From NCBI GenBank assembly GCA_050486225.1, contig JBJHCV010000012.1:1-60448 (forward strand): 60,448 bases of DNA, read 5' to 3'. This stretch comes from JBBDIX01 sp050486225 (GTDB taxonomy: Bacteria > Actinomycetota > Nitriliruptoria > Nitriliruptorales > Nitriliruptoraceae). The notes below the pieces were generated by a model. It was given only the letters and a program-made list of their open reading frames with translations. It was not told the DNA's origin and did not search any database. Position numbers and translations under genes: made by a program. The stretch's first letter is position 1. Each line of letters opens with the position of its first letter. This document shows positions 7,575-14,942 of the stretch, one piece after another.

Positions 7575-8567
7575 TCAGCTCGTTGCGGACACGAGCTCGC
7601 GGTCTGCGTCGGTGGGGTACGCGGGGGCCTCGGGAAGGGCGTCGGCGAGCGCGGCGGCGAGATCGGCGCCGGCCCGCTGCAGGATCTGGTGGCGCTGCTG
7701 CTTTTCGATGCGGTTGAGGCTGAGGTCGTAGCCGGGCTCGCGAGGAGACAGCATGGCGAGCCGTGCGCGGTCCCCTTGGGCTTCGACGAGCAGGCCGAGG
7801 TCGAGCTGGGGCCAGCCGGTGGCCCCCTCGTCGCTCCCCCAACGGATCCAGACGGTTGCTGGTTCGTCCGGCCGGGCAGGCCGTGTCTCGACGTGAGGTC
7901 GGGCGGGGGCACGGAACCGGCCGGCTTGCAGGCTCGCGTGGGCGCGCGAGACCGCGACGGCGGTGGCTGAGCGCGCGAGGTCATCGAGCTTGGCCAGCAG
8001 CCAACGGTGGGCAGTGTCGGCGTCAACGCCGAGACCTTGGATGTGGTGGAGGAACATCGGTGTGCGGTCGAACGCTCGGACCCCTGGGCCGGTGCGGGCT
8101 GTGAGCGTGGTGGCTGTCGCGCCGTCCAGCTGGTTGGCCAGATCGCGGAGGAACCCCTGGATGGACACGTGCACGGCGCGTTGGCGGTGTAGGCGGTCCA
8201 GCCGGTCCGTGGCGAGTTCCGCGTGGGGAGAGCGGCGGGAGAGGAACATGAGTCGCGAGCCGGCGTACCCGGTGGGTGACACGACGAGGCGGCCGGTGAG
8301 TGCGGGCCATCCGGTCGCGTCCTCAGGTCCGGTCCATGTGACCTCGGTGGAGCCGAGCTCACCCGACCCGACCGGACCGGCCGTCGTGGTCGGCAGCTGC
8401 GAGACCGTGAGTCCCCAACGCCGGATGTGCGGCCCCATGACTGTCAAGGCGTTGGCGGTCGCCACACCCACCAGACCGTCGGGTTCGGCCAGGAGCCGTC
8501 GGGAGACCGTCTCCGGGTGGGCGGACACCGGGACGGACGCGTACTGGTGCAAGGGGACGAACGTCAT
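7575..8567 (-). CDS. Unknown protein with an internal duplication
   Basis: I do not recognise this 330-residue protein. It contains two similar halves: EVTWTGPEDATGWPALTGRL near residue 76 and WIRWGSDEGATGWPQLDLGL near 241. Each is followed by strand-rich sequence, an LS/RxP turn (FLSRRSP; MLSPREP) and a helix ending in a DLA..L pattern (LRDLANQL; GADLAAAL). The layout of strands then a long C-terminal helix recalls SRPBCC/START-like folds, but this is weak. No membrane segment or signal peptide is seen. The cupin stop is about 10 bp upstream. GGAG precedes a double ATG; the second (8567) has the better spacing. The neighbours suggest a role in redox or nitrosative-stress chemistry. Confidence 0.8.
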   Translation of the reverse strand: MTFVPLHQYASVPVSAHPETVSRRLLAEPDGLVGVATANALTVMGPHIRRWGLTVSQLPTTTAGPVGSGELGSTEVTWTGPEDATGWPALTGRLVVSPTGYAGSRLMFLSRRSPHAELATDRLDRLHRQRAVHVSIQGFLRDLANQLDGATATTLTARTGPGVRAFDRTPMFLHHIQGLGVDADTAHRWLLAKLDDLARSATAVAVSRAHASLQAGRFRAPARPHVETRPARPDEPATVWIRWGSDEGATGWPQLDLGLLVEAQGDRARLAMLSPREPGYDLSLNRIEKQQRHQILQRAGADLAAALADALPEAPAYPTDADRELVSATS

Positions 8568-8580
8568 CATGGCTCCGAGG

Positions 8581-8976
8581 TCACGCGGCAGGTTGTGGGT
8601 CGGTGGACGGCGTCACGGTGATCAACACGACCGTGTCGGAGACGGCCTCGAGGGAGTGCGGCCCTGTGGGGCAGGAGGCCCACACCCCGTCGGTCAACGT
8701 CACCGACGTCCGCTCAGCGGTGAGCACAGCGGTGCCACGGATACCAAGCAGCGTGGTCGGGCCGGGGGCCAGGTGATCCTGCAGACGTTGACCGGCTCGC
8801 AGAGCGAGCAGGGTCTGCTTCAGCGCCGCCCCTTGACCGGGGGTCAGGGTGCGAGCTGAGCGTCCGGCGCGCAGCTGGCTGGCCTCGGCGAGTAGCTCAT
8901 CAGCGGCCACGTGCAGGTCGAGTGGTCCCTCGGCATCCGTTGGAACCCGTCGGGGTGCGTGTACCTCGGTGTTCAC
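8581..8976 (-). CDS. Small cupin-domain protein
   Basis: The 131 residues contain a conserved-barrel (cupin) segment from about 45 to 125: LLALRAGQRLQDHLAPGPTT, then GIRGTAVLTAERTSVTLTDG and PTGPHSLEAVSD. The usual metal ligands of motif 1 (HxH) are mostly absent. Only one histidine remains in motif 1 and one in motif 2 (GPHSL), so catalysis is doubtful and a binding or sensing role is possible. The GTG start at 8976 follows AGGAG at 7 bases. The gene lies about 52 bp after the hemerythrin-DUF2249 gene and just before the duplicated-domain gene, so it probably shares their transcript. Confidence 0.8.
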   Translation of the reverse strand: MNTEVHAPRRVPTDAEGPLDLHVAADELLAEASQLRAGRSARTLTPGQGAALKQTLLALRAGQRLQDHLAPGPTTLLGIRGTAVLTAERTSVTLTDGVWASCPTGPHSLEAVSDTVVLITVTPSTDPQPAA

Positions 8977-9028
8977 GTGGTGGCTCCTGTGTTCATTCGG
9001 CTTGGTGTCGTCCAGCTGTCGTCCGCCA

Positions 9029-9856
9029 TCAGACGGCGGCCGGTTCGGTGGTCGTCCGGGTGAAGCGCAGACGCCACGCCTCGGGGCCCTGCTCCAGGTA
9101 CTCCACGGTGAACCCGGCCGGCCAACGCTGCTCGATCTGATCGAGTAGCGGCAACGGATCGTGGGGCGCCACCAGGATCAGGGCTGCAGCGGGGCCGACC
9201 CCCTCGAGCGCCCCGAAGATCGTGGCGTGACGGATCGCATGCGGGATCGTCCGCGCGTCGAGCTCGGGGATGGGGACATCCTCATCGTGGCACCCGCAGG
9301 TGTGCCCGTCGGGCGAGGCAACCGGCTGACGATGCGCAGTGTCGGACGCCGGCGGTCCGACACCAGCGTCTCGGTCTGCGTTCAGCATCGTGTGCATCTC
9401 GGCCAGCAACCCAGAGACCGAGGTCGCGTGCGTGGCCACCATCGTCGGGAGGACGAGATCGTTCTCCTTGGCGACATGCGACTCGAAAAGGGTCTGCATC
9501 GCACCGGAGCGGACAAGTGCGACGGGTGCGTCGTCCGCCGCTTCCAGCCGCGTCACGAGATCGCCCAGCAGGGCATGTTCGTGGGACATCGCCCGAATTA
9601 GTGGCTCGAGTTCGGGTAGCCCGCGTGCCGCCGGATAGAGCACCGCTTCCTCCGCCTCGGCGTGCGGGAGGAGCTCGGCGCGACACCAGCTGGTCAACGC
9701 ATCGCGCGCCTCCGACCAGTCCGCTCCTCGTCGAACCTCCGCGAGGAGCGCGGACGTCCGTACCGAGAGTGCACCGATGAGTTCGGCGTGATGCTGCTCG
9801 ATGGCTTCGAGTGCCTCGCTGTCCGCGGAGCTCGAGGCGAGGGAGACGGTCGACAC
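9029..9856 (-). CDS. Hemerythrin HHE domain fused to DUF2249
   Basis: Residues 18-155 form a hemerythrin-like four-helix bundle with candidate di-iron ligands H22/H23, H65 with E69, H92/H94 and H127 with E131. A linker with a CGCH motif (C187, C189) leads to a DUF2249 domain (about 198-268: ELDARTIPHAIRHATIFGAL, then EYLEQGPEAWRLRF). Both domains are common in denitrification and nitric-oxide-response clusters. The protein probably binds O2, NO or iron in the cytoplasm. It is the first gene of a leftward run with the cupin, the duplicated-domain protein and NuoF-like protein. The GTG start at 9856 follows GGAAC. The upstream region is unusually AT-rich for this DNA, consistent with a promoter. 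Confidence 0.9.
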   Translation of the reverse strand: MSTVSLASSSADSEALEAIEQHHAELIGALSVRTSALLAEVRRGADWSEARDALTSWCRAELLPHAEAEEAVLYPAARGLPELEPLIRAMSHEHALLGDLVTRLEAADDAPVALVRSGAMQTLFESHVAKENDLVLPTMVATHATSVSGLLAEMHTMLNADRDAGVGPPASDTAHRQPVASPDGHTCGCHDEDVPIPELDARTIPHAIRHATIFGALEGVGPAAALILVAPHDPLPLLDQIEQRWPAGFTVEYLEQGPEAWRLRFTRTTTEPAAV

Positions 9857-9930
9857 TGACAGTTCCGATCGGTGGAGGTTGTTTACACGAAGATTAGCAG
9901 TTATTCTCTAGAATTCAAGGGCTCTCTGGC

Positions 9931-10110
9931 TCAGGACCCGGGATCCTCCACTGTGAGCTTTCGTGCTGCCCTCGCCCCGACAGCACGACCACGGGTCACG
10001 ACCAGCCACTCGTGGGCCTCGGTCTCGGTCACGAACGTCGCCGTGTAGGTCCGTCCGTCCACCATCAACCGTGCCCGGTAGCTGCCGGACGGAAGCCGGT
10101 CCACACCCAT
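9931..10110 (-). pseudogene. Tyrosine integrase N-terminal fragment
   Basis: This 59-residue frame reads MGVDRLPSGSYRARLMVDGR, then TYTATFVTETEAHEWLV and ends KLTVEDPGS. That is the N-terminal arm-binding (AP2-like) domain of phage-type tyrosine recombinases, up to where the core-binding domain normally begins (KLTVxxY). The roughly 300 residues of core-binding and catalytic domain are absent; hemerythrin DNA follows instead. GAGGTG precedes the ATG at 10110. The position, pointing away from tRNA-Arg and 154 bp from it, is where an integrase belongs. It could instead be a stand-alone DNA-binding accessory factor, but a deleted integrase is simpler. Confidence 0.75.
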
Positions 10111-10162
10111 CGCACACCTCGTCTACAGGCCCATCGCCACCCTCGTTGACCGCCGACCATTT

Positions 10163-10178
10163 GTCACGATTGGTTACG
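10163..10178. repeat. 16-bp direct repeat, candidate integrase arm site (right)
   Basis: Identical to 1590-1605 and in the same orientation, this copy lies between the integrase fragment and the intact tRNA-Arg, 85 bp inside the right attachment core. Confidence 0.6.
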
Positions 10179-10222
10179 CCGACCCTGTGGACCACCCTCG
10201 GGACAGGGTCACGAAAACGCGA

Positions 10223-10257
10223 AATTCGGCCTCCAGATGGTGATAAGAGGCCGAATT
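10223..10257 (-). terminator. tRNA-Arg terminator
   Basis: AATTCGGCCTC pairs perfectly with GAGGCCGAATT across a 13-base loop. On the minus strand the stem is followed by a T-rich stretch (TTCGCGTTTTCG). It sits 8 bp beyond the tRNA 3' end. Confidence 0.8.
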
Positions 10258-10263
10258 CGGTTT

Positions 10264-10308
10264 GCGCGCTGGGAGGGATTCGAACCCCCGGCCGCCTGAT
10301 CCGTAGTC
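10264..10308 (-). repeat. Right attachment-site repeat within tRNA-Arg
   Basis: This is the 45-bp segment of the intact tRNA-Arg (anticodon loop to 3' end) that is duplicated at 1472-1516. Confidence 0.85.
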
Positions 10309-10339
10309 AGGTGCTCTATCCGGACTGAGCTACCAGCGC
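10265..10339 (-). tRNA. tRNA-Arg(ACG)
   Basis: The transcript starts GCGCTGGTAGCTCAG and has a complete cloverleaf, with acceptor stem GCGCTGG/CCAGCGC, T-loop GGTTCGAATCC and anticodon loop CTACGGA, giving ACG. The 3' half is the integration target of the island to the left. It is followed 5 bp upstream by tRNA-Ser. Confidence 0.95.
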
Positions 10340-10344
10340 ATCCG

Positions 10345-10434
10345 CGGAGGCTGAGGGATTCGAACCCTCGAGGGCCTTGAAGACCCAACGGGATTAGCAA
10401 TCCCGCGCCATAGACCAGACTAGGCGAAGCCTCC
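10345..10434 (-). tRNA. tRNA-Ser(GCT)
   Basis: This 90-base tRNA has a long variable arm, acceptor stem GGAGGCT/AGCCTCC and anticodon loop TTGCTAA (GCT). It is transcribed leftward ahead of tRNA-Arg, so the two are probably processed from one transcript. Confidence 0.95.
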
Positions 10435-10509
10435 AGGCGCACCGCCACCGTCATGGACGGTGCCGCGGCCCGCGCAGGGTAGCAGCCGACACGACGTTAG
10501 ATTGACGTG

Positions 10510-11409
10510 ATGGAACGCATCAGACAGCGCATGGACCGCGCGCCACGGTGGGCGCGCCGGCCGCTGGAGGTCGCGTCCCGCACGGCCCGCGACACCGTCG
10601 AGGACCGCCTGCCGGGGCTCGCCGCAGAGATCGCGTTCTGGGTGCTGCTGTCGTTGCCGGCCCTTCTGCTCTCCGCCGTGGCGTCGTTCGGGGTCGTTGG
10701 CTCCCGCTTCGGCACGGACTGGAAGGAGCTGTTCGCCGCACGTGTGGTCGAGGTGAGCCGCCTCGCACTGACGGACTCCGCGATCGACAACGCGGTCGTC
10801 CCGCTGCTCGACCAGCTGCTCGAGGGCGGAGGCCTCGGTCTGGTGTCGATCGCCTTCGTCGCTGCACTCTGGACGTCGTCGCGAGCCGTCAAGGTCGTGC
10901 TCCAGACCCTCACCCTCGTCCACGCAGACGCGCAGCCCCGCAAGGGATGGAAGGACCGCCTCCTCGGATTCGCCGTGACCATCGGCGCCGTGGTCGTCGG
11001 AACGATCCTCGCGCCACTGCTCCTGGCGGGACCGAACTTCGGCGAGCAGATCGCGTCGTGGGTCGGGATCGGTGCGGCAGGCATCGAGACCACGTGGAGA
11101 TGGGCCTGGTGGCCGGTGGTCATCGTCGGCGTCACGTTCACCATCACGACGCTGTACCAGCTCGGGATCCCCGGGAAGCGGCGGTGGCGCGTCCAGCTGC
11201 CGGGAGCCGTCCTCGCCACCGGGACGTGGCTCGCGGGCAGCGCAGGCCTGCGCCTCTACGGGTCCTGGTTCATGACCTCGGACAGCATCTACGGGCCACT
11301 CGCGGGCCCGATCGTCGGTCTGCTGTGGCTGTGGCTGTCCGCGTTCGCCGTCCTGCTCGGCGCCGAACTGAACGAGGCCCTGCGAACCACCGAGCGCGAC
11401 GATGGCTGA
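10510..11409 (+). CDS. YihY/BrkB-family membrane protein
   Basis: The product of about 299 residues has six predicted membrane segments, for example LAAEIAFWVLLSLPALLLSA near 40, VTIGAVVVGTILAPLLLAG near 165 and the C-terminal IVGLLWLWLSAFAVLLGAEL. It has the family hallmarks of an N-terminal LPGLAAEIAFW stretch and the final LGAELN. The biochemical role of this family is not established; ribonuclease BN is an old misassignment. The start is ATG 10510 or the adjoining GTG 10507. A TAGATT hexamer ends 6 bases before 10510, which suggests leaderless initiation there. The gene is divergent from the tRNA pair and marks the return to core chromosome. Confidence 0.88.
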   Translation: MERIRQRMDRAPRWARRPLEVASRTARDTVEDRLPGLAAEIAFWVLLSLPALLLSAVASFGVVGSRFGTDWKELFAARVVEVSRLALTDSAIDNAVVPLLDQLLEGGGLGLVSIAFVAALWTSSRAVKVVLQTLTLVHADAQPRKGWKDRLLGFAVTIGAVVVGTILAPLLLAGPNFGEQIASWVGIGAAGIETTWRWAWWPVVIVGVTFTITTLYQLGIPGKRRWRVQLPGAVLATGTWLAGSAGLRLYGSWFMTSDSIYGPLAGPIVGLLWLWLSAFAVLLGAELNEALRTTERDDG

Positions 11410-11475
11410 TCAGGTACCCCGGTCACGTCCCGTGGCAGGTGCCGTGGGCACCCTGCCCCCCAGGGGAGCCGGCCG

Positions 11476-11814
11476 ATGAGCGGCGCGACCCGGAGTCGCA
11501 CGAGACCACCGATCACCCTGATCGTGATGGCCCTGTTCGTCGTGTGGCTGCTCATGGACTCGTCGATGGGACTGCTGCTGCCCTCTCGCACACCACCCGC
11601 GCAGGAACCGACGAGCTTCCAGGAGCCCACGGGATGTTCCCAGGTGCGCGCCGATGCGCGCGCGGCGATGGCCGAGGCCGACTCCGTGCCCGACGACTCC
11701 CTGATCCGCCCCCAGGCTCGGGGGCACGCGGCGCTCATCGTGACGCAGAATCCGGAGTGCTTCACCGCCCAGGTCGTGGCAGACGCCAACGCCCTGCTTT
11801 ACGGCGGCGACTGA
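11476..11814 (+). CDS. Small membrane-anchored extracytoplasmic protein
   Basis: The 112-residue product has a short basic N-terminus, one hydrophobic helix (ITLIVMALFVVWLLMDSS, about 13-30) and an outside domain with two cysteines (GCSQVR and PECFTA) that could form a disulfide. AGGGGAG precedes the ATG. I do not recognise a named family. The gene lies between the BrkB-like gene and the aminotransferase in the same direction, but nothing ties it functionally to either. Confidence 0.7.
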   Translation: MSGATRSRTRPPITLIVMALFVVWLLMDSSMGLLLPSRTPPAQEPTSFQEPTGCSQVRADARAAMAEADSVPDDSLIRPQARGHAALIVTQNPECFTAQVVADANALLYGGD

Positions 11815-11845
11815 CGACGGAACCTGACGACCCAGGGGTCGCGGG

Positions 11846-13039
11846 ATGCCGCCGAGACCTCGACTCGTGACGAACGGACCGCCAGTGGCCACGTACGACT
11901 TCGGTACCGGAAGCCCGGACCCCGGTTCGTTCCCCTCGGCAGGCGTCGCGGACGCTGCGGTGCGCGTGCTCGAACGGGACGGCCCCTCACTGGTCGAGTA
12001 TCCCGGGGCGATGGGCTTCGCGCCCCTGCGCGAGATCGCCGTGGAACGTTTCCGGCGCGCGAACGGGGTCACGATCCCGCTCGGCGACGTCGCCCTGACG
12101 TCGGGGTCCAAGCACGCCATCGGCCTGTGCACCCAGGCGATGGTCTCGCCGGGCGACACCGTCGTCACCGAGGAACTGTCCTACGACGGCAGCCTCGGGT
12201 GCTTCCGCAGGTTCGGTGCCGAGGTGGTCGGGGTCCCGCTCGACGGTGACGGGATGCGCCCGGACGCGCTCGCCGACACGTTGGAGCGGCTCGACCGCGA
12301 GGGCCGACGCCCCGCGTTCGTCTACGTGATCGTCACGAACCAGAACCCGACCGGGATCCTGACCCCGACGTCTCGGCGCGCGGAACTGCTCGACGTGACG
12401 CGGTCGTACGAGGTTCCGATCCTCGAGGACGACTGCTACGCGGACCTGCTGTTCGACCACCCAGCGCCCCAGAGCATGTACGCGATGGACCCGTCCGCGG
12501 TGATCCACCTGGGCTCGTTCTCCAAGATCCTCGGTCCCGGGTTCCGGCTCGGGTACGTCGCTGCCCAGAGACCGCAGCTCGAGCGGATCCTGTACTGGAG
12601 GACGGACGGCGGGACGAGCGCGTTCGCTGCGCGTGTCGCCGCCGAGTTCTTCCGGGACAACCTCTGGACGCACGTGGAGACCGTCAACCGGGTGCTCGCA
12701 GAGAAGCTCGCGGTGGCGACCGACGCGATCGACGCCCACCCCGAGGCCTTCGTCGAACGCACCCATCCCCACGGGGGACTGTTCGTCTGGATGAGGCTTC
12801 CCGACGACGTCGACCCCCGCGAGGTGAGCCGTCGGGCGGCCGAACGTGGCGTGGTGTACGGAGAGGGCCGCGACTACCACGCGCACCAGCAGGACGTGCC
12901 CAACCTGCGGGTGGCGTACGGCCACGCGTCCATCCAGGACCTGCGCGAGGGCATTCCGGTCCTCGCCTCGTGCGTCGTCGACGCGACGGCCTCACGCAGG
13001 GCGGGGGTCACCGGCCGCCAGACGTCGTCGAGCCGGTGA
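11846..13039 (+). CDS. PLP-dependent class I/II aminotransferase
   Basis: This 397-residue cytoplasmic enzyme has a fold-type I aminotransferase layout: SLVEYPGAMGFAPLREIAVE (substrate/cofactor entry), ALTSGSKHAIGL (phosphate-binding region), YVIVTNQNPTG, ILEDDCYADL, and the Schiff-base lysine in GSFSKILGPGFRLGY. The pattern is closest to aminotransferases of the MocR-C-terminal/LysN (2-aminoadipate) group, without the GntR DNA-binding domain. The substrate cannot be fixed from sequence; aromatic or branched-chain amino acids are possible, and pheA lies nearby. AGGGG precedes the ATG at 11846. Standalone members of this group are normally about 400 residues, so it is complete. Confidence 0.9.
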   Translation: MPPRPRLVTNGPPVATYDFGTGSPDPGSFPSAGVADAAVRVLERDGPSLVEYPGAMGFAPLREIAVERFRRANGVTIPLGDVALTSGSKHAIGLCTQAMVSPGDTVVTEELSYDGSLGCFRRFGAEVVGVPLDGDGMRPDALADTLERLDREGRRPAFVYVIVTNQNPTGILTPTSRRAELLDVTRSYEVPILEDDCYADLLFDHPAPQSMYAMDPSAVIHLGSFSKILGPGFRLGYVAAQRPQLERILYWRTDGGTSAFAARVAAEFFRDNLWTHVETVNRVLAEKLAVATDAIDAHPEAFVERTHPHGGLFVWMRLPDDVDPREVSRRAAERGVVYGEGRDYHAHQQDVPNLRVAYGHASIQDLREGIPVLASCVVDATASRRAGVTGRQTSSSR

Positions 13040-13062
13040 CCATGGGTCGCCGCTCGCACACG

Positions 13063-13151
13063 CGGAGGGTGTGGGATTCGAACCCACGGTACGGGTAACC
13101 CCGCACGCCGGTTTTCAAGACCGGTGCATTCGTCCGCTCTGCCAACCCTCC
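13063..13151 (-). tRNA. tRNA-Ser(TGA)
   Basis: The 89-base cloverleaf has acceptor stem GGAGGGT/ACCCTCC, an extended variable arm, T-loop GGTTCGAATCC and anticodon loop CTTGAAA, giving TGA. Confidence 0.95.
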
Positions 13152-13223
13152 CGGCAGTCCGGCGGGGCCGGACGCGACCGCCCGAGGGTAGTGCCGCGCA
13201 CGAACCACGGTGCGTCGACGGCG

Positions 13224-14174
13224 TCAGGCCGATCCGTCGGACCCGATGCGTGACCGCCAGTCGGCCAGCCACGTGGCCGCGACGCGATAGGCCTCGTCGT
13301 CACGACGGATGCGTTCGGCCTCGTCGGTGCGCCTCGCGCCGGAGCGCCGGTACGAACCGAGCAGCTTGACGTCGCGGTGGGTGCGCTTGACGGCGGCGAG
13401 CGCATCCCCGACCCGTTCGTCGGCCAGGTGCCCTTCGACGTCGAGGAAGAAGCAGTAGGACCCGAGTTCCGCCTTCGTCGGCCGCGACTCGATCTTGGTC
13501 AGGTTCAGGTCCCGTTCGGCGAAGATCTCGAGCAGTTGCAGGAGTGCACCGGGTCGGTTGGTGTCGATGAACACGACCACCGAGGTCTTGTCCCAACCCG
13601 TCGGTGCCGGCAGGGTGTTGCCCACGACGACGAAGCGCGTCGTGTTGCCTCCCGCGTCGGTGATGTCACGGGCGAGCACGTCGAGTCCGTAGCGCTCGGC
13701 GGCCAGCGGATTCACGATCGCCACCCGAGCATCCTCCGAGGACGCCACGTCGTCGGCTGCCTTCGCCGTCGAGGGCGCCGGGACACGCTCTGCCCGCGGC
13801 AGGTTCGACGCGATCCACCGGCGACAGCCCGCGAGCGCCACGGGATGCGAGTGGACGGCGACCACCTCGTCGAGCGCCGTCCCGGAGCGACCGGCGAGCA
13901 CCAGGGTGATGGGCAGTTCGACCTCAGCCTCGATGAGCAGGTCCGTGTCGAAGGCCAGCGCGTCGAGCGTCGCGGTCACCGATCCCTCGAGCGTGTTCTC
14001 GATCGGGACCACCGCGCGGACGACCTCACCCTCTCCGACGGCACGCAGGACCTCCGTCACGTCGCCGTACGGCACGAGCAGGTCGTCGGCGTCGCCACCG
14101 GTCACGATGCGGGCAGCGGTCTCCGTGAAGGTGCCCGCGGGACCCAGGTAGCCGATCGTCGTGACCTGCCTCAC
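13224..14174 (-). CDS. pheA: Prephenate dehydratase with C-terminal ACT domain
   Basis: PheA converts prephenate to phenylpyruvate in phenylalanine synthesis. The 316 residues start TTIGYLGPAGTFTETAA and contain the PIENTLEGSVTATLDAL substrate loop, TTRFVVVG near the catalytic-domain end, then an ACT domain (about 195-270) with the phenylalanine-binding motifs NRPGALLQLLEIFAERDLNL and ESRP. The length is typical for a monofunctional enzyme; a short basic tail follows the ACT domain. The GTG at 14174 overlaps the stop of the DUF4446 gene (GTGA), implying translational coupling. Feedback inhibition by phenylalanine through the ACT domain is expected. Confidence 0.95.
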   Translation of the reverse strand: MRQVTTIGYLGPAGTFTETAARIVTGGDADDLLVPYGDVTEVLRAVGEGEVVRAVVPIENTLEGSVTATLDALAFDTDLLIEAEVELPITLVLAGRSGTALDEVVAVHSHPVALAGCRRWIASNLPRAERVPAPSTAKAADDVASSEDARVAIVNPLAAERYGLDVLARDITDAGGNTTRFVVVGNTLPAPTGWDKTSVVVFIDTNRPGALLQLLEIFAERDLNLTKIESRPTKAELGSYCFFLDVEGHLADERVGDALAAVKRTHRDVKLLGSYRRSGARRTDEAERIRRDDEAYRVAATWLADWRSRIGSDGSA

Positions 14175-14710
14175 GACGCGCCCCGGCGTCGCCGGCGTCC
14201 GACGAGGGGAGGGCCTCCGACGCGACCCTCGATGGCGGCGTCGATCGCCGCACGTTCCTCCACCGACAGGATGTGCTCGCTCTCTCCGCCGACGATCTGC
14301 TTGCCGTACGAGCGGGTCTCGGAGCGGCCGTTGATCGACGTGATCACGATCCCGTTCGAGCCGCGGTCGAGCAGGGCGAGCGAGAAGGACTGTGCCCCGC
14401 CCACGTCGTCGAAGGCGTCGTAGCGCACCAGACCCACCCGTGAGAACGCGCTCTCGAGGCGCTCGCGCAGTCGCTCCGCGTTGTGATGGATGGTCTCCTG
14501 GTCCTGCTGGATCGCCCGCAGTGCCTCGGTCTGGCCGGCCACCAGGTCGAGCACGTCGCCCGTCCCCTCGGGGAACGCGGTGACCAGTCGTCGGCGAACC
14601 CGGCCGAGGCGGGCGACCAGCACGGCGGACACCCCGACGGAGACCAGTGCCACCACGATGGCGACGATCGCCAGCAGGGCGGCGACGTCGGAGCCGATGG
14701 TTGGCAACAA
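14171..14710 (-). CDS. DUF4446 membrane-anchored protein
   Basis: The 179 residues consist of one N-terminal membrane helix (about 10-32), a short helical stretch rich in charged residues, and the DUF4446 core (about 90-160: VGLVRYDAFDDVGGAQSFSL, then GIVITSINGRSETRSYGK). The family is widespread in Gram-positive bacteria with no known function. It is co-transcribed with pheA, with a four-base overlap. This may be gene-order convenience rather than a shared pathway. Confidence 0.88.
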   Translation of the reverse strand: MLPTIGSDVAALLAIVAIVVALVSVGVSAVLVARLGRVRRRLVTAFPEGTGDVLDLVAGQTEALRAIQQDQETIHHNAERLRERLESAFSRVGLVRYDAFDDVGGAQSFSLALLDRGSNGIVITSINGRSETRSYGKQIVGGESEHILSVEERAAIDAAIEGRVGGPPLVGRRRRRGAS

Positions 14711-14942
14711 GGACGGTCCTTCGCGTCGATCGTCGCGCCGGGCTGCGGCGCAGGCACGTCGGGAGGGACGTTACCGCGCCGGGACGCCTGGCTTCGGAGC
14801 CGCCCGCACGGTGGACGTCCGTCGCGCGATTCGCGCACCCGATCAGCACGGGCGCGCGCGAGACCCGAACCGACGTTGCAGGAGCAACCGCTGCGGACCC
14901 GGCCATCGGGCCCAGCACCCCCACTCACCACGAGGTGTACCG

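Noticed and set aside
6179..8362. NuoF-like gene extended upstream to 8362 (727 codons)
   Set aside because: The extra 275 codons are an alternate frame of the duplicated-domain gene. A perfect AGGAGG precedes GTG 7537.
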